Shown here one piece after another: positions 8,735 to 17,727 of a DNA stretch of 64,000 nucleotides (the stretch's first letter is position 1; each line of letters begins with the position of its first letter). Position numbers and translations under genes: made by a program. Location of the stretch: NCBI RefSeq assembly GCF_000379805.1, contig NZ_KB903540.1, forward strand, positions 9,566 through 73,565. Direction: 5' to 3'. The notes beneath the pieces were generated by a model, which worked only from the letters and a program-made list of their open reading frames with translations, was not told the DNA's origin and ran no database searches. Origin of the DNA: Lewinella cohaerens DSM 23179 (GTDB lineage Bacteria > Bacteroidota > Bacteroidia > Chitinophagales > Saprospiraceae).

Positions 8735-10465
8735 ATGAGAGCAACTGCACTACCGCGATCCAAAGCGAGAACCTATCTTCCGATAAGGTTCAAGTTGACC
8801 GTTTGGGAGCGGTTGCAGCCATTTTACGAAGAGTTGCTGCAAAGGAAGTTATTTACATTGAAAGACCTTGAGCAGTGGCTCCTGGATCGCAGTGAACTTG
8901 ACGCTTTCGTTAGCGAGTCATTTGCATGGCGTTATATCAACATATCCAGTGATAGCACTGATGCCGCTGCTCAAGACAGCTACCATTATGCTATACAGGA
9001 GCTTTCTCCACGTATTTCAGACTATTCTCATAAGCTCAATTCAAAGCTGGTCAATACACCCTTGATTAATCAGCTTGATCCCACCCGTTATGGAATTTAT
9101 CTGCGAGCAGTAAAAAATTTGGTCGACCTTTTTCGGAAAAAAAATATCCAACTCGAAACGGAAGTCCAACTGGATAGTAAGGTTCACGGAAAGATCTTTT
9201 CCGAGATGACGGTAGGTATCAATGATGTACAGCTCACTCTTCAAAAAGCTGGTGCGCTTTTAGAGGAACCCAGACGTGAATACCGCGAAGAAATTTATCA
9301 TAAGATCAACCGTCGTATTCAGGAGGATACAGAAGACCTGGAAGGGCTTTATGATAAGTTACTTCAAAAGCGTCATCAGATTGCGCTGAATGCTGGTTTT
9401 GATAATTTCCGAGATTATCGTTTCCGGAAATTGGGACGGTTTGATTATACACCAGATGATTGTGCTGATTTTCATGATGCTATCCGCGATGAAATCCTTC
9501 CATTGGTCGAACAACTTTACCTTCATCGCAAGAAAGCACTGGGGGTGGAAAAGCTACGTCCCTGGGATTTGCACGTAGATTCCAGTGGAAAAAAACCTTT
9601 ACGTCCTTTCCAAAATATGGATGATTTGGTACGTAAATCTACGAGCTGTCTACAAAGGGTTCATCCTCAGTTTGGGGAGGTTTTGACAACGATGCGAGAA
9701 CTTGGGCACCTGGATTTGGATTCTCGTCCAGGTAAAAGGCCAGGAGGCTATAATATGCCGTTACTCCTTACGGGGGTGCCGTTTATTTTTATGAATGCAA
9801 GCCGCTCATTGGGAGATATGCGTACTCTGCTCCACGAATGTGGCCACGCGGTACACTCTTACCTGACCCGTGACTTACCCCTTAGTTTTACCCGCCGTGT
9901 ACCTTCAGAGGTCGCTGAGTTAGCTGCCATGAGTATGGAGTTGCTCACGATGGATCACTGGGATGTTTTCTTCCCTAAAAAGGAGGATTTACAACGTGCC
10001 CGTTTGCAGCAGTTAGAAACGGTGTTAAAGGTATTGCCCTGGATTGCCACCATTGATAAGTTCCAGCACTGGGTCTATACCCATCCTAACCATAGTAGAG
10101 AAGAACGGCAAGAAGTTTGGTTGAAGTGCTTTAAGGAGTTTAATTCAGCCCATATCGATCATGATGGTTTAGAGGAATATGCTGCTCACTTATGGCATAA
10201 GCAACTCCATCTGTTTGAAGTACCCTTTTATTACATTGAATACGGTATTGCCCAATTGGGGGCAATTGCCATTTGGCAACAGTACCGTACTCACCCGGCA
10301 CAAACGGTAGAAAAATACCGTACAGCTCTACGGCTAGGATATACCCGCAATATCAGAGATATCTATAGTACGGCGGGCATTTCTTTTGATTTTTCAAAAG
10401 ACTACGTGCACCAACTGGGGCAATTTATCAAGAGCGAAATTGACTCACTACTGAAGGAGTATTAG
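8735..10465 (+). CDS. M3-family oligoendopeptidase (PepF-like zinc metallopeptidase)
   Basis: A 576-residue cytoplasmic protease that should cleave short peptides. The zinc motif is HECGH at residues 367-371 (in LLHECGHAVHSYL), followed about 25 residues later by the third-ligand helix (VPSEVAELAAMSMELL). The C-terminal IEYGIAQLGAIAIW segment, with its conserved Tyr, matches M3 enzymes. The length matches the family. There is no signal peptide. It is followed by a convergent gene with only ~20 bp between the stops. Confidence 0.92.
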   Translation: MRATALPRSKARTYLPIRFKLTVWERLQPFYEELLQRKLFTLKDLEQWLLDRSELDAFVSESFAWRYINISSDSTDAAAQDSYHYAIQELSPRISDYSHKLNSKLVNTPLINQLDPTRYGIYLRAVKNLVDLFRKKNIQLETEVQLDSKVHGKIFSEMTVGINDVQLTLQKAGALLEEPRREYREEIYHKINRRIQEDTEDLEGLYDKLLQKRHQIALNAGFDNFRDYRFRKLGRFDYTPDDCADFHDAIRDEILPLVEQLYLHRKKALGVEKLRPWDLHVDSSGKKPLRPFQNMDDLVRKSTSCLQRVHPQFGEVLTTMRELGHLDLDSRPGKRPGGYNMPLLLTGVPFIFMNASRSLGDMRTLLHECGHAVHSYLTRDLPLSFTRRVPSEVAELAAMSMELLTMDHWDVFFPKKEDLQRARLQQLETVLKVLPWIATIDKFQHWVYTHPNHSREERQEVWLKCFKEFNSAHIDHDGLEEYAAHLWHKQLHLFEVPFYYIEYGIAQLGAIAIWQQYRTHPAQTVEKYRTALRLGYTRNIRDIYSTAGISFDFSKDYVHQLGQFIKSEIDSLLKEY

Positions 10466-10486
10466 CGGCAAACCTGACAAGGGCCA

Positions 10487-11227
10487 CTATTCCCAAAGCG
10501 CCTTCAAGGGGCTGTTCTCATCGGTATAGCTAGGGTAGGTAAGGTCAATAATTGGCACATCTAATAGTTTTCCGTCGTGCTGTTGAGCAATCTGTGGGCC
10601 ATTGGTACCACCGCTCCAGTCTTCCCAGCTAAATTGCAATCCACCAACAGGGATTATATTTACCCACATCTGCCAAGCTTTAGGTTTTCCGGAGTCATCG
10701 AGTAACCACAGATAGCTATCGCCGGGCGTAACGCCACCAGAACTGTAGTGTACCAAAAGGCCCTCTTCACCTGCTTTATTGGTTGCGATCTCCCGACTAG
10801 TGCCAGGATCGAAAGCCTTCATCGGTGCGCACAGCCAAAAACTATCATTTGCGAATTGTGACCAAGCTTTATCAATCAATTTTTGCGTGGCTTCGGTATC
10901 GTTTACCAGTTGCCCATTAACGTAGACCAAGCCAGTACGGTCAGTTGTGTTAAGCAAAACTTTGTTATCTCCCCATTCTACTAAAACAGCCTTCTTGTCT
11001 TTATCCCAGAGGTAACGGGTGCCAGAGAGGAATTTCCAACTCACAAAGCGGGTTTGGTCCCAGGCTGTTTTATTGACAGCGCGTTCCATTTTTCGTGCAA
11101 GTTCATCTGCGGCGGTACCACCTTCTCGCTGGGTTGGCATGGGCTCATTGGCAATAAAACCAGCAATAACCGCTGCTACGATCAATACTGCAAGCCCTAA
11201 GCCTAAAAACTTTAATATCTTTTTCAT
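10487..11227 (-). CDS. Membrane-anchored hypothetical protein
   Basis: A 246-residue protein of no family that I recognise. It has an N-terminal transmembrane or uncleaved signal segment (residues 4-26, ILKFLGLGLAVLIVAAVIAG) and a soluble, Trp-rich domain rich in beta strands (YLWDKDKKAVLVEWGD, then SYLWLLDDSGKPKAWQMWV). The topology suggests a periplasmic domain tethered to the inner membrane. It is monocistronic. The alternating strand and turn pattern is reminiscent of lipoprotein carrier-like sheets, but that is speculation. Confidence 0.7.
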   Translation of the reverse strand: MKKILKFLGLGLAVLIVAAVIAGFIANEPMPTQREGGTAADELARKMERAVNKTAWDQTRFVSWKFLSGTRYLWDKDKKAVLVEWGDNKVLLNTTDRTGLVYVNGQLVNDTEATQKLIDKAWSQFANDSFWLCAPMKAFDPGTSREIATNKAGEEGLLVHYSSGGVTPGDSYLWLLDDSGKPKAWQMWVNIIPVGGLQFSWEDWSGGTNGPQIAQQHDGKLLDVPIIDLTYPSYTDENSPLKALWE

Positions 11228-11497
11228 CAGGAAACTATTTTAAACCGAACCAGTTAGAGGGCAATTTGTTTGTCATTAAAGCAGCTTTCTTAATAATCGG
11301 GAGAATTGAATCAAATCAAAAAAGTAGATTCAGAGGCAGGTTGTCAGCATTTTTCTTTTGCAAAAGGTAATACTTATGACATTTTATTGACGATTCCGCT
11401 GCATCTATTCTTTTTAAACCAACGTTTTCTTTACATTGAATTAATAACGAGCTATAAAGCTTGGATAGCCAAGGAAAAAGCTTTTTTATGAAAAAAT
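11228..11497. other. Gene-free AT-rich spacer
   Basis: The region upstream of the minus-strand gene at 10487-11227 and of the small-RNA promoter. I see no coding frame, strong hairpin or known element in it; short frames on either strand are AT-rich and lack start signals. Confidence 0.5.
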
Positions 11498-11529
11498 GTT
11501 GGTACATATACTTTTATACCGTACATTTG
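11498..11529 (+). promoter_or_regulatory. Bacteroidota promoter of the small RNA
   Basis: The -33 box GTTG (11498-11501) and -7 box TACATTTG (11522-11529) are separated by 20 nt, within the normal range. No protein-coding gene follows on this strand before the terminator at 11642-11672. Confidence 0.6.
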
Positions 11530-11534
11530 CGAAC

Positions 11535-11672
11535 GTGTTCAAATCTCTAACAGATTAATCGCCGGATTTTATCTTCCGGGAAAGAAATAAAAGCCAATTT
11601 GGCTTGAAAGATGTTAATAGGGTTTTAGGTGTTTATTTTGGGATCGGTACTATTGTACCGATCTTTTTTTTT
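11535..11672 (+). ncRNA. Candidate free-standing small RNA (6S-like?)
   Basis: A stretch of about 138 nt is bounded by a good promoter and a strong terminator, with no reading frame of note. It can fold into a long imperfect stem, 11541-11552 pairing with 11612-11626, which encloses two hairpins: CCGGA/TCCGG (11562-11579) and AAGCCA-ATT-TGGCTT (11591-11605). A long rod with an open middle is the general plan of 6S RNA, and its length is compatible with the short 6S variants of this phylum. I cannot confirm the family by eye, and it could equally be an uncharacterised regulatory RNA. The flanking genes are on the minus strand, so it is not a 5' leader. Confidence 0.6.
11642..11672 (+). terminator. 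Strong rho-independent terminator of the small RNA
   Basis: Perfect 9-bp stem GATCGGTAC (11642-11650) / GTACCGATC (11655-11663), loop TATT, followed by nine T (11664-11672). Confidence 0.9.
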
Positions 11673-11757
11673 GACATCCTAATCCTAAAATAAGAAGCTT
11701 GTAATTCATCCCCTCTTTAAAGCTTTTTATCCTCTAAATCAGGCTATTCCTATCAGT

Positions 11758-13179
11758 TTAGTAGGTCAATCGTACCAGTTTGAGGCGATTTCTTCTTTCA
11801 CTTGGAATGACTAATTCTGTGGGGCTTATTTGGGTAGCTGCTCGGAAACGCAGCCGAAGGTCTAAGTTGGTCGTACTGAACAAGCTGTTGCGATCGTACT
11901 CTCCCAGACCATTAATAACGTACTCGCTAACGGTGTTTTCATACCTGATTTCATCGTTAAACAGAAAGCGTAACCTACCTGGTGTTTCAAACAGAAAGTA
12001 GCTGGAAAACATCCCGTTGTCATCCTGGCTATACTGCTTTTTATGTAGAATGGTTTCCCAGTGGCGCTGACCATCAGGGTGAATCGAAAGGACAAAGACT
12101 TCTTCGTAATAGAAATCGACGAGATTGCGTTCTGTCGGGTCATAATAGACTCGGCTAGTAGTACTGGTTCGGCGTTGCAGTTGCTTGTTTCGTTCGGCAA
12201 TTAGCAATGCTCCTCCGTCTCGCCTCAGAACAATTTCTTGCACAGAAGTTTCATTTACGCCCTTCCCTTCGCGATAATCTCGTCCTAGTAAGTTTTGCAA
12301 GAACTCTTCTGTAAATGGAGTAAACTTGACCATGGGCTGAGCAGTTGTTCTAGGCGTAAACCGCAAGTAAAAAAAGCCCATTGCGCGTTCGGTATTATCA
12401 TCGGAATATAAGCCAGCAGCAATGATTTGATTGTTGAGGTTGTCTGCTTCAAAAAACACATCATAGGAGAGGTACTCGCCCATGGGGATATTGGTGAGCG
12501 TAGGCTCTCCGGATCCGTTGTAGGAATGTATTTGGTAAAAATGTTCTTTACGCCTGGATCGGAAATTATCTTTCTGAAAAATGAAACTGGCCTCGCCACG
12601 ATTATCGACAGTAGCTTGTACAAAATCTCTACTGAACAAGAAATCGTTCAGCGGAAACTTGTGTTCCCATATTATTGACTGAGTAGGCAGGTCAAAAGAA
12701 TAGGCGTGTAAGATATCCTGATTTTCAACGTAAAACATCAGAAGTTTGGATCGATCTTCAGAACGGACAAGTTCAAAACGAGGAGTGAAGAAAAGGTAGC
12801 CCAGATTGATAAGCAGGGAAGAGTCTACTAGGTTGGCTGCAGGGTCATAGCGGTGTGCTTTGATTAAGGTATTCCCTTTGTGTCGATAGGAATAAAGCAG
12901 CGTAAAGTCCTCCTGGGTAGGAACAACACCTAGGACAGAAGGTAGGCGCCGATCCAGTATCAATTCCTTAGACCAGCTTTTTCGCATTTGAGGATTAAAG
13001 GCCTGGATTTCAAATTCTGTCTTTCGGTCACGAAAAAGCAGGATATGGTTACCCATTTCTCCGATGACTTCATAGGCCACATCTGAACTCAGCGGAATTT
13101 CTTCTGAAACAGTGAGCACTTGTCCTATTGTGGAGAAATAGCACGCAAGAAAGGGGAGTAGTAAAAGAATCTTTTTCAT
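11758..13179 (-). CDS. Secreted hypothetical protein, possible beta-propeller
   Basis: A 473-residue protein with a clear signal peptide (MKKILLLLPFLACYFSTIGQ). I took the ATG complementary to 13177-13179 because the signal peptide starts there; the frame extends 12 codons further upstream without a plausible signal. The mature part shows repeated strand patterns (HILLFRDRKTEFEIQAFN, then SYRHKGNTLIKAHRYD) like those of beta-propeller proteins, but no catalytic motif. There is no T9SS sorting domain at the C-terminus, so a periplasmic location is likely. I do not recognise the family. Confidence 0.75.
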   Translation of the reverse strand: MKKILLLLPFLACYFSTIGQVLTVSEEIPLSSDVAYEVIGEMGNHILLFRDRKTEFEIQAFNPQMRKSWSKELILDRRLPSVLGVVPTQEDFTLLYSYRHKGNTLIKAHRYDPAANLVDSSLLINLGYLFFTPRFELVRSEDRSKLLMFYVENQDILHAYSFDLPTQSIIWEHKFPLNDFLFSRDFVQATVDNRGEASFIFQKDNFRSRRKEHFYQIHSYNGSGEPTLTNIPMGEYLSYDVFFEADNLNNQIIAAGLYSDDNTERAMGFFYLRFTPRTTAQPMVKFTPFTEEFLQNLLGRDYREGKGVNETSVQEIVLRRDGGALLIAERNKQLQRRTSTTSRVYYDPTERNLVDFYYEEVFVLSIHPDGQRHWETILHKKQYSQDDNGMFSSYFLFETPGRLRFLFNDEIRYENTVSEYVINGLGEYDRNSLFSTTNLDLRLRFRAATQISPTELVIPSERRNRLKLVRLTY

Positions 13180-13314
13180 AATCATTAATCTTTGAACCTG
13201 GCAGACATTGATCAAAATACGCTTATCTAAAAATAAAACGTAGGCTTAGCGCGATAAGTTGTTATTTATATAGGCAAGTACAGGCGGAATGCTACGCAAT
13301 TTTGTAAATCACCT

Positions 13315-13322
13315 TACCTTTG
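13315..13322 (+). promoter_or_regulatory. Bacteroidota -7 element of trmB
   Basis: TACCTTTG lies 33 nt before the ATG at 13356. It overlaps the possible upstream TTG start (13320), which supports the later start. Confidence 0.5.
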
Positions 13323-13355
13323 CAACTCGAATGGTCAGAGAATCTAAAAAATAAG

Positions 13356-14048
13356 ATGAGTAGGAGAAATAAGCTTCAGCGGTTTGCAGATATTCAACGT
13401 TTCCCTAATGTCTATGAAAATTTTCATTACGACAATCCCCACCTACTGGGTGAAGGCGGAGCGCCAGTAGAACGTGCGGGAAAATGGGCAAGTGAACATT
13501 TTAAAAATGAAAATCCGATCACACTTGAGCTGGCATGTGGTCGGGGAGAATATACTTTGGCCTTGGCAGAGATGTATCCAGAGCGCAATATTATCGGGGT
13601 AGATGTAAAAGGAGCACGTATTTGGAAAGGTGCTCGGTATGCGCTCCAAAATGAATTAAATAATGCTGCTTTTGTGCGTACGCGCATTGAGCAGCTACAC
13701 CATTTTTTCCATCCGGGAGAAGTGAGTGAAATCTGGATTACGTTCCCTGACCCCTTTCTGGAAAATGGTAAAGTTAATCGACGACTAACGAGTCCACGAT
13801 TTTTGGATAGTTATCGCAAAATGCTCCCTTCCGGAGGGCTGGTTCACCTCAAAACGGATTCTCCGGAATTGTATGAGCACACCCTCCTTGTGATGAAAAC
13901 GTATGAGCATGCTACGCTGGAGTTGCACCAGGATGATATCTACAGCAAGGAACTCGTCATGCCAGAGCTAGCGTTCAAGACCTACTACGAAAACCGCCAC
14001 TTACGAAAGGGGTTGACCATCAAGTATGTCCGAATACGATTGAAGTAA
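13356..14048 (+). CDS. trmB: tRNA (guanine-N7-)-methyltransferase
   Basis: A 230-residue SAM-dependent enzyme that makes m7G at position 46 of tRNA. The SAM-binding motif is LELACGRGEYTLALAE, followed by IIGVDVKGARIWKGA and the substrate-binding IWITFPDPF. The C-terminal YENRHLRKGLTIKYVRI fits the family. The start at 13356 gives MSRRNKLQRFADIQRFPNV, as in other bacteroidotal TrmB proteins. It is a single gene ending in a strong bidirectional terminator. Confidence 0.93.
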   Translation: MSRRNKLQRFADIQRFPNVYENFHYDNPHLLGEGGAPVERAGKWASEHFKNENPITLELACGRGEYTLALAEMYPERNIIGVDVKGARIWKGARYALQNELNNAAFVRTRIEQLHHFFHPGEVSEIWITFPDPFLENGKVNRRLTSPRFLDSYRKMLPSGGLVHLKTDSPELYEHTLLVMKTYEHATLELHQDDIYSKELVMPELAFKTYYENRHLRKGLTIKYVRIRLK

Positions 14049-14050
14049 GG

Positions 14051-14097
14051 CAAAAAAAATGCTCCTTTCGACATATTCGAAAGGAGCATTTTTTTTT
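14051..14097. terminator. Bidirectional terminator between trmB and a T9SS gene
   Basis: Perfect 13-bp stem ATGCTCCTTTCGA (14059-14071) / TCGAAAGGAGCAT (14077-14089), loop CATAT, with an A run on the left and a T run on the right, so it can serve both convergent genes. Confidence 0.92.
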
Positions 14098-14109
14098 AAC
14101 TAAAAGTTC

Positions 14110-14784
14110 TTAGAGCTTGTTTATCAGCTTGGTTACGAGCTGCTGTGAGTCACGATCGATCAAACGAACCAGGTAAGTACCAGTAGGTAAGTCAGAAATA
14201 TCATACCACTGTCCATCATTGTAATTAAACGATTTTACCCGACGGCCAGTAAGGCTGAACACCTCTACGTTGGCAATCTGCTTATTACCTTTAACAGAAA
14301 AGAGTCCGTTAGAAGGGTTAGGGTAAACCTTGATGGTTTGGCGGCTGGCCTCTGTCGTGCTGGAAGGACCAGTGTTAAAGTAGTACAGGTTAGACATTGT
14401 CAGTGAGCTGTCATCACTGTCTGTTACTACGATTTCTACGACGGCACTGCCATCAACACCGTTGGGGTAGGCATGGATATCCATGGTGCCAGCAGTATTT
14501 GCGTCAAGTACAAAATTTTCTGTTCCTACGGTAGGAAAATAGCACTGCACATTGTCACAAACGGCGGTCTGCCACCCATCTGTTATTTCGAGCACGTTAC
14601 GAACCCAGGTGAAGTTACGTGATGCGTCGGCAGTATTGGTCACTGTTGAGTGGGCAATACCTTCGAAATCGCTAGCTGCAATATTAGAAACGATAACCGG
14701 AGTTTCGCTAAACTCGATGTTTTGCGCTACCACAATGGAGCTTGTTAAACAGAGTGCGAGTAATAAGAGTATATTTTGCTTCAT
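14110..14784 (-). CDS. Small secreted protein with T9SS sorting domain
   Basis: A 224-residue protein with a signal peptide (MKQNILLLLALCLTSSIVVA) and a type A T9SS sorting domain over the last ~75 residues (IKVYPNPSNGLFSVKG, VEVFSLTGRRV, LPTGTYLVRLID). The ~125-residue mature domain resembles an immunoglobulin-like beta sandwich and has two closely spaced cysteines (AVCDNVQCYF) that may form a disulfide. The function is unknown. It has its own promoter, and the next gene upstream, on the same strand, is also a T9SS cargo gene. Confidence 0.82.
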   Translation of the reverse strand: MKQNILLLLALCLTSSIVVAQNIEFSETPVIVSNIAASDFEGIAHSTVTNTADASRNFTWVRNVLEITDGWQTAVCDNVQCYFPTVGTENFVLDANTAGTMDIHAYPNGVDGSAVVEIVVTDSDDSSLTMSNLYYFNTGPSSTTEASRQTIKVYPNPSNGLFSVKGNKQIANVEVFSLTGRRVKSFNYNDGQWYDISDLPTGTYLVRLIDRDSQQLVTKLINKL

Positions 14785-14809
14785 AAAATAGATGTTTTTC
14801 TATGTTATA

Positions 14810-14840
14810 CAAAAGTAACGTAAATACTTAGACTGCCAAA
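14810..14840 (-). promoter_or_regulatory. Full Bacteroidota promoter of the small T9SS gene
   Basis: On the minus strand TTTG (complement of 14837-14840), 19 nt, then TACTTTTG (complement of 14810-14817), 25 nt before the ATG at 14784. This is the best consensus match in the window. The -33 box lies inside the U-tract of the preceding gene's terminator. Confidence 0.75.
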
Positions 14841-14847
14841 AACAAAA

Positions 14848-14879
14848 ATCCGTCGCGTCAGCTAGCTGACGCGACGGAT
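14848..14879 (-). terminator. Terminator of the Omp28-like gene, a 32-bp perfect palindrome
   Basis: 16-bp perfect arms meet with no loop at the centre (TAGCTA). On the minus strand it is followed by TTTTTGTTTTTGG. Confidence 0.85.
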
Positions 14880-14922
14880 ACTTTAGTGTCTTAAACACCG
14901 TCGTTCAGAAAACTAATAGATA

Positions 14923-16941
14923 TTAGTGCTGAACGATGAAACGGCGGTTCAATTCACGATCAGCATTGAACATGCGCAAGAAGTACATGCCATTGCTCAA
15001 TTGAGCAGCATCGATGTTGATCTGATTGCGACCAGCACCGTAGTTAGCAACACCTAGTTGCTGTACGCGCTGTCCGGTAGCGTTGAATACTTCCACCTGT
15101 AATTGAGAAGCTTCTGCTAAGGTAAAGTCAACCTTCATCATTTCCTTAACCGGGTTAGGGAAGAGGCTGATTTCAGTTACTTCCGTCAATTCTTCGGTAG
15201 CAACAAAGTTACTAACGTTGATATTGTCAAGGAACAAGTTGTTACCCCAAGCAGAGAAAGCCTTGAACTGTACATTGATTTCCTGACCAGCATAAGCGCT
15301 AAGGTCAATCGTTTCCGTAGCCCAGTCACCAGCAGAAGGAATATAGAATGGATCAGAAGCAGGAGCTGTATTCAAATCAGCACCAGCAGCATCCCAAACA
15401 ACATCAAAGCTAGCAGCACAATCAGTAGATACCAATATCTGTAGGCGGTCACCTGATACACCATCACCAAGGTAGCTCGCACTCGCACGATCAAACATCA
15501 ACGCAGGCGTAGTAGCGCTGGTCAAGTCAATCTTCTGGTAAGTCAAAGATGCACTAGGAGCAGTACCAGAAGGGTTCCACTGGTAGAAGTTGATGAAGAT
15601 AGAACGATCAGATGTTCCGTAGCCACCAATAGGGCCACCGTCACCACCTGCAGGTAGATCTGCCGCAGCGTAAACAACGAAAGAGTTACCACCGAATTCA
15701 CCTAAAGGAATACCAGGAGTTACCAAGCCCGTTTCTGGGTAGATAGCGTTGTAAGACTCATTGTCTTCCATCAATTCAGTGCCGATTGGTGTGTCAGACA
15801 AAGAACCGTAAGAAACAGCTGCGGTAGAGTTGTTCAGACCGTTGATGTCAATACCTACACCGTTGTTTACTTCAGCAATATCGAAAGTAAGTTCGTTGTT
15901 AGATTCTGCCAAGATGATCTCGTCAAAAGTAAGCGTAGTCGTTTCACCAGGTGCCAATGTTTCAGCGTATTCAACAGTACCTACAACAGAACCATTGATT
16001 AAAGCATTTACAGTAGCTTGGGTAATGTCTACAGTACCTCCGTTTACAAACTCCACAATAGGTGTAATGGTCGCGCCACATAATCCTACAGGATCAGCAG
16101 TGAGGTTGCCACCAAAACCAGCGTCAATTGCATTAGCAATTTCCTGAGGTTCAGTGTAAGCAGTCTGCCATACTTCTTTAGAGGTATGATCTTGTACGAA
16201 CGCAATTACGCGCATTTCATTCAAGCCATAGATGTAATCAGGGATAGCACCAGTGATGGTTGTTTCGTAAGTGGCACCAGCAGCAATCGTCGTTAGATTA
16301 GTACCTTCTGCATTTGGGTACATCTTACGCATCACATCCTGGAATTCAAACTCTCCGGTAGAGCCAGGAGGAGAAGGGAAAACGATATCACGCTCTACAA
16401 GTACTACGTGTAGGCGTCCGTCAGCCATAGTGAAGTCTTCGGTGCTTTCATTCGTGATGGCTACGTTAACCGTCAGCTCAGTAGCATCTTCATTTAATTC
16501 ATGGGTCAGCACCATGCTAATTGGCGTTGCCTGATCTGCTGCATAGTCAAATACAGCTTGGTTGTGTCCGTAAGGGCCACCGGCATAACCACTGGTAGCA
16601 GTTATGTTCCAGTCTCCAATACCACCACCATAGTCATTGTCGCCAGTGAAACCATCCATCCAAGCAGTAGGTACACCTGAAAGGCCATAGTAATCACCAC
16701 GAGTATTTACCTCGCCAGGGTTTTGCTGATTCATTGGATCGAAACCAGGGAAAGGAGCCTGATATTTAACAGAGATGACTTTGTCTGGATTGGCACGAAT
16801 TAGTGCATTGAAAGCCGGGTTTTGGGCTTCACAAGGTGGACAAGAAGCATTGGTGAAATGCTCAATCAAAACGGTACGCTGAGCTTGTGCCAGCAAAAAG
16901 ATAGGCGCACACGCAAGTGCGAGAAGTAGAAGTTTACGCAT
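14923..16941 (-). CDS. Omp28-related secreted protein with thioredoxin-like domain and T9SS sorting domain
   Basis: A 672-residue cell-surface protein. After the signal peptide (about residues 1-20) comes a thioredoxin-like domain with a CPPC active-site motif (FTNASCPPCEAQNPAFN, about residues 29-45), a GLSGVPTAWMDG cis-proline segment, and the Omp28-type arrangement. Beta-sandwich modules follow, then a jelly-roll-like region near 420-580, and a T9SS type A domain closes the protein (LFPNPVKEMMKVDF, NGMYFLRMFN). CPPC motifs usually handle disulfides or bind copper; which applies here is not known. It is transcribed alone from a likely promoter at 16985-16992. Confidence 0.85.
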   Translation of the reverse strand: MRKLLLLALACAPIFLLAQAQRTVLIEHFTNASCPPCEAQNPAFNALIRANPDKVISVKYQAPFPGFDPMNQQNPGEVNTRGDYYGLSGVPTAWMDGFTGDNDYGGGIGDWNITATSGYAGGPYGHNQAVFDYAADQATPISMVLTHELNEDATELTVNVAITNESTEDFTMADGRLHVVLVERDIVFPSPPGSTGEFEFQDVMRKMYPNAEGTNLTTIAAGATYETTITGAIPDYIYGLNEMRVIAFVQDHTSKEVWQTAYTEPQEIANAIDAGFGGNLTADPVGLCGATITPIVEFVNGGTVDITQATVNALINGSVVGTVEYAETLAPGETTTLTFDEIILAESNNELTFDIAEVNNGVGIDINGLNNSTAAVSYGSLSDTPIGTELMEDNESYNAIYPETGLVTPGIPLGEFGGNSFVVYAAADLPAGGDGGPIGGYGTSDRSIFINFYQWNPSGTAPSASLTYQKIDLTSATTPALMFDRASASYLGDGVSGDRLQILVSTDCAASFDVVWDAAGADLNTAPASDPFYIPSAGDWATETIDLSAYAGQEINVQFKAFSAWGNNLFLDNINVSNFVATEELTEVTEISLFPNPVKEMMKVDFTLAEASQLQVEVFNATGQRVQQLGVANYGAGRNQINIDAAQLSNGMYFLRMFNADRELNRRFIVQH

Positions 16942-16984
16942 CGATACATTAGATTGATAAAGTGAATATTTTCAAATTACGCGA

Positions 16985-16992
16985 CAAAGTTA
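16985..16992 (-). promoter_or_regulatory. Bacteroidota -7 element of the Omp28-like gene
   Basis: The minus strand reads TAACTTTG, 43 nt before the ATG at 16941. The -33 box is not clear. Confidence 0.45.
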
Positions 16993-17165
16993 ATATTTAG
17001 TCGCTACTCGGACCTTTTTGCCAAAACAAATTTTACTTTAGCGCAAGATAGCGGACAGAAAAAAACAACTCGTTTGGGAACATTTTTGGCTAAATGTTTT
17101 GATCTATATAATTATCTCATGTCTAACCAGCATCAAATCAGTAATTTAATGTGAAAAGATACGGG

Positions 17166-17642
17166 TTAACGGGTTTCGTCAGTCTCCTCTAAAGCAAATT
17201 GTATCGACTTGATCTCTGGGAGAGGGTCGCGGCGAGAATATTGGTGGACACTCAATTCATAGGTGCCAGCTTGATTAAAATAGGCTCCCTGCTGAATAGG
17301 AATGTCTAAAGTGCAGGTCTCTCCACTGCAATTTCCTAACCAGACTCCTCCTTTAGCTGATAGCTCCAACGAAACCTGTTCCGTAAGCCGTTCTCCGTTA
17401 GGAAATTGAGTGCTAACTTGTACGTAGAAATTTTGGTAAGGAAAGAAGGTCGTATGCTCTACCAATAAGTGGAGGTTATAAATGGTATTCGTATCCGGAA
17501 TTTCGAAAGTTGCCAGCAAGCTGTCTTCGTAAGACCAACCGTTTTCGGGTATTTCCAGCGCTTGCTCATAAGCGTAGTTAGGCCCACAAGCAAAAAGTCC
17601 AAGTAATGCAGCGAAAGAGAAAAGGTAGAATAGACGGTTCAT
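17166..17642 (-). CDS. gldH: Gliding motility lipoprotein GldH
   Basis: A 158-residue lipoprotein with signal sequence and lipobox (LLGLFAC-G, Cys about residue 19). The mature protein matches GldH: YEQALEIPENGWSYEDSLLATF, cut here to its start and end, then HTTFFPYQNFYVQVSTQFP and GTYELSVHQYSR near the C-terminus. GldH is needed for gliding in flavobacteria and is linked to the T9SS gliding apparatus. I chose the ATG complementary to 17640-17642 because the lipoprotein signal starts there. It lies downstream of dnaJ but is separated from it by a strong terminator. Confidence 0.85.
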   Translation of the reverse strand: MNRLFYLFSFAALLGLFACGPNYAYEQALEIPENGWSYEDSLLATFEIPDTNTIYNLHLLVEHTTFFPYQNFYVQVSTQFPNGERLTEQVSLELSAKGGVWLGNCSGETCTLDIPIQQGAYFNQAGTYELSVHQYSRRDPLPEIKSIQFALEETDETR

Positions 17643-17686
17643 ACAAAGAAGATTAGTTATTGCCGGGGAATAGAACGTAAAACAAG

Positions 17687-17722
17687 GAGCGCCAAGTACT
17701 TTCATTTAGGTACTTGGCGCTC
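17687..17722 (-). terminator. Terminator of the grpE-dnaJ operon
   Basis: Perfect 13-bp stem GAGCGCCAAGTAC (17687-17699) / GTACTTGGCGCTC (17710-17722), located 5 nt past the dnaJ stop. The minus strand continues with CTTGTTTTA. Confidence 0.85.
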
Positions 17723-17727
17723 AAAAA

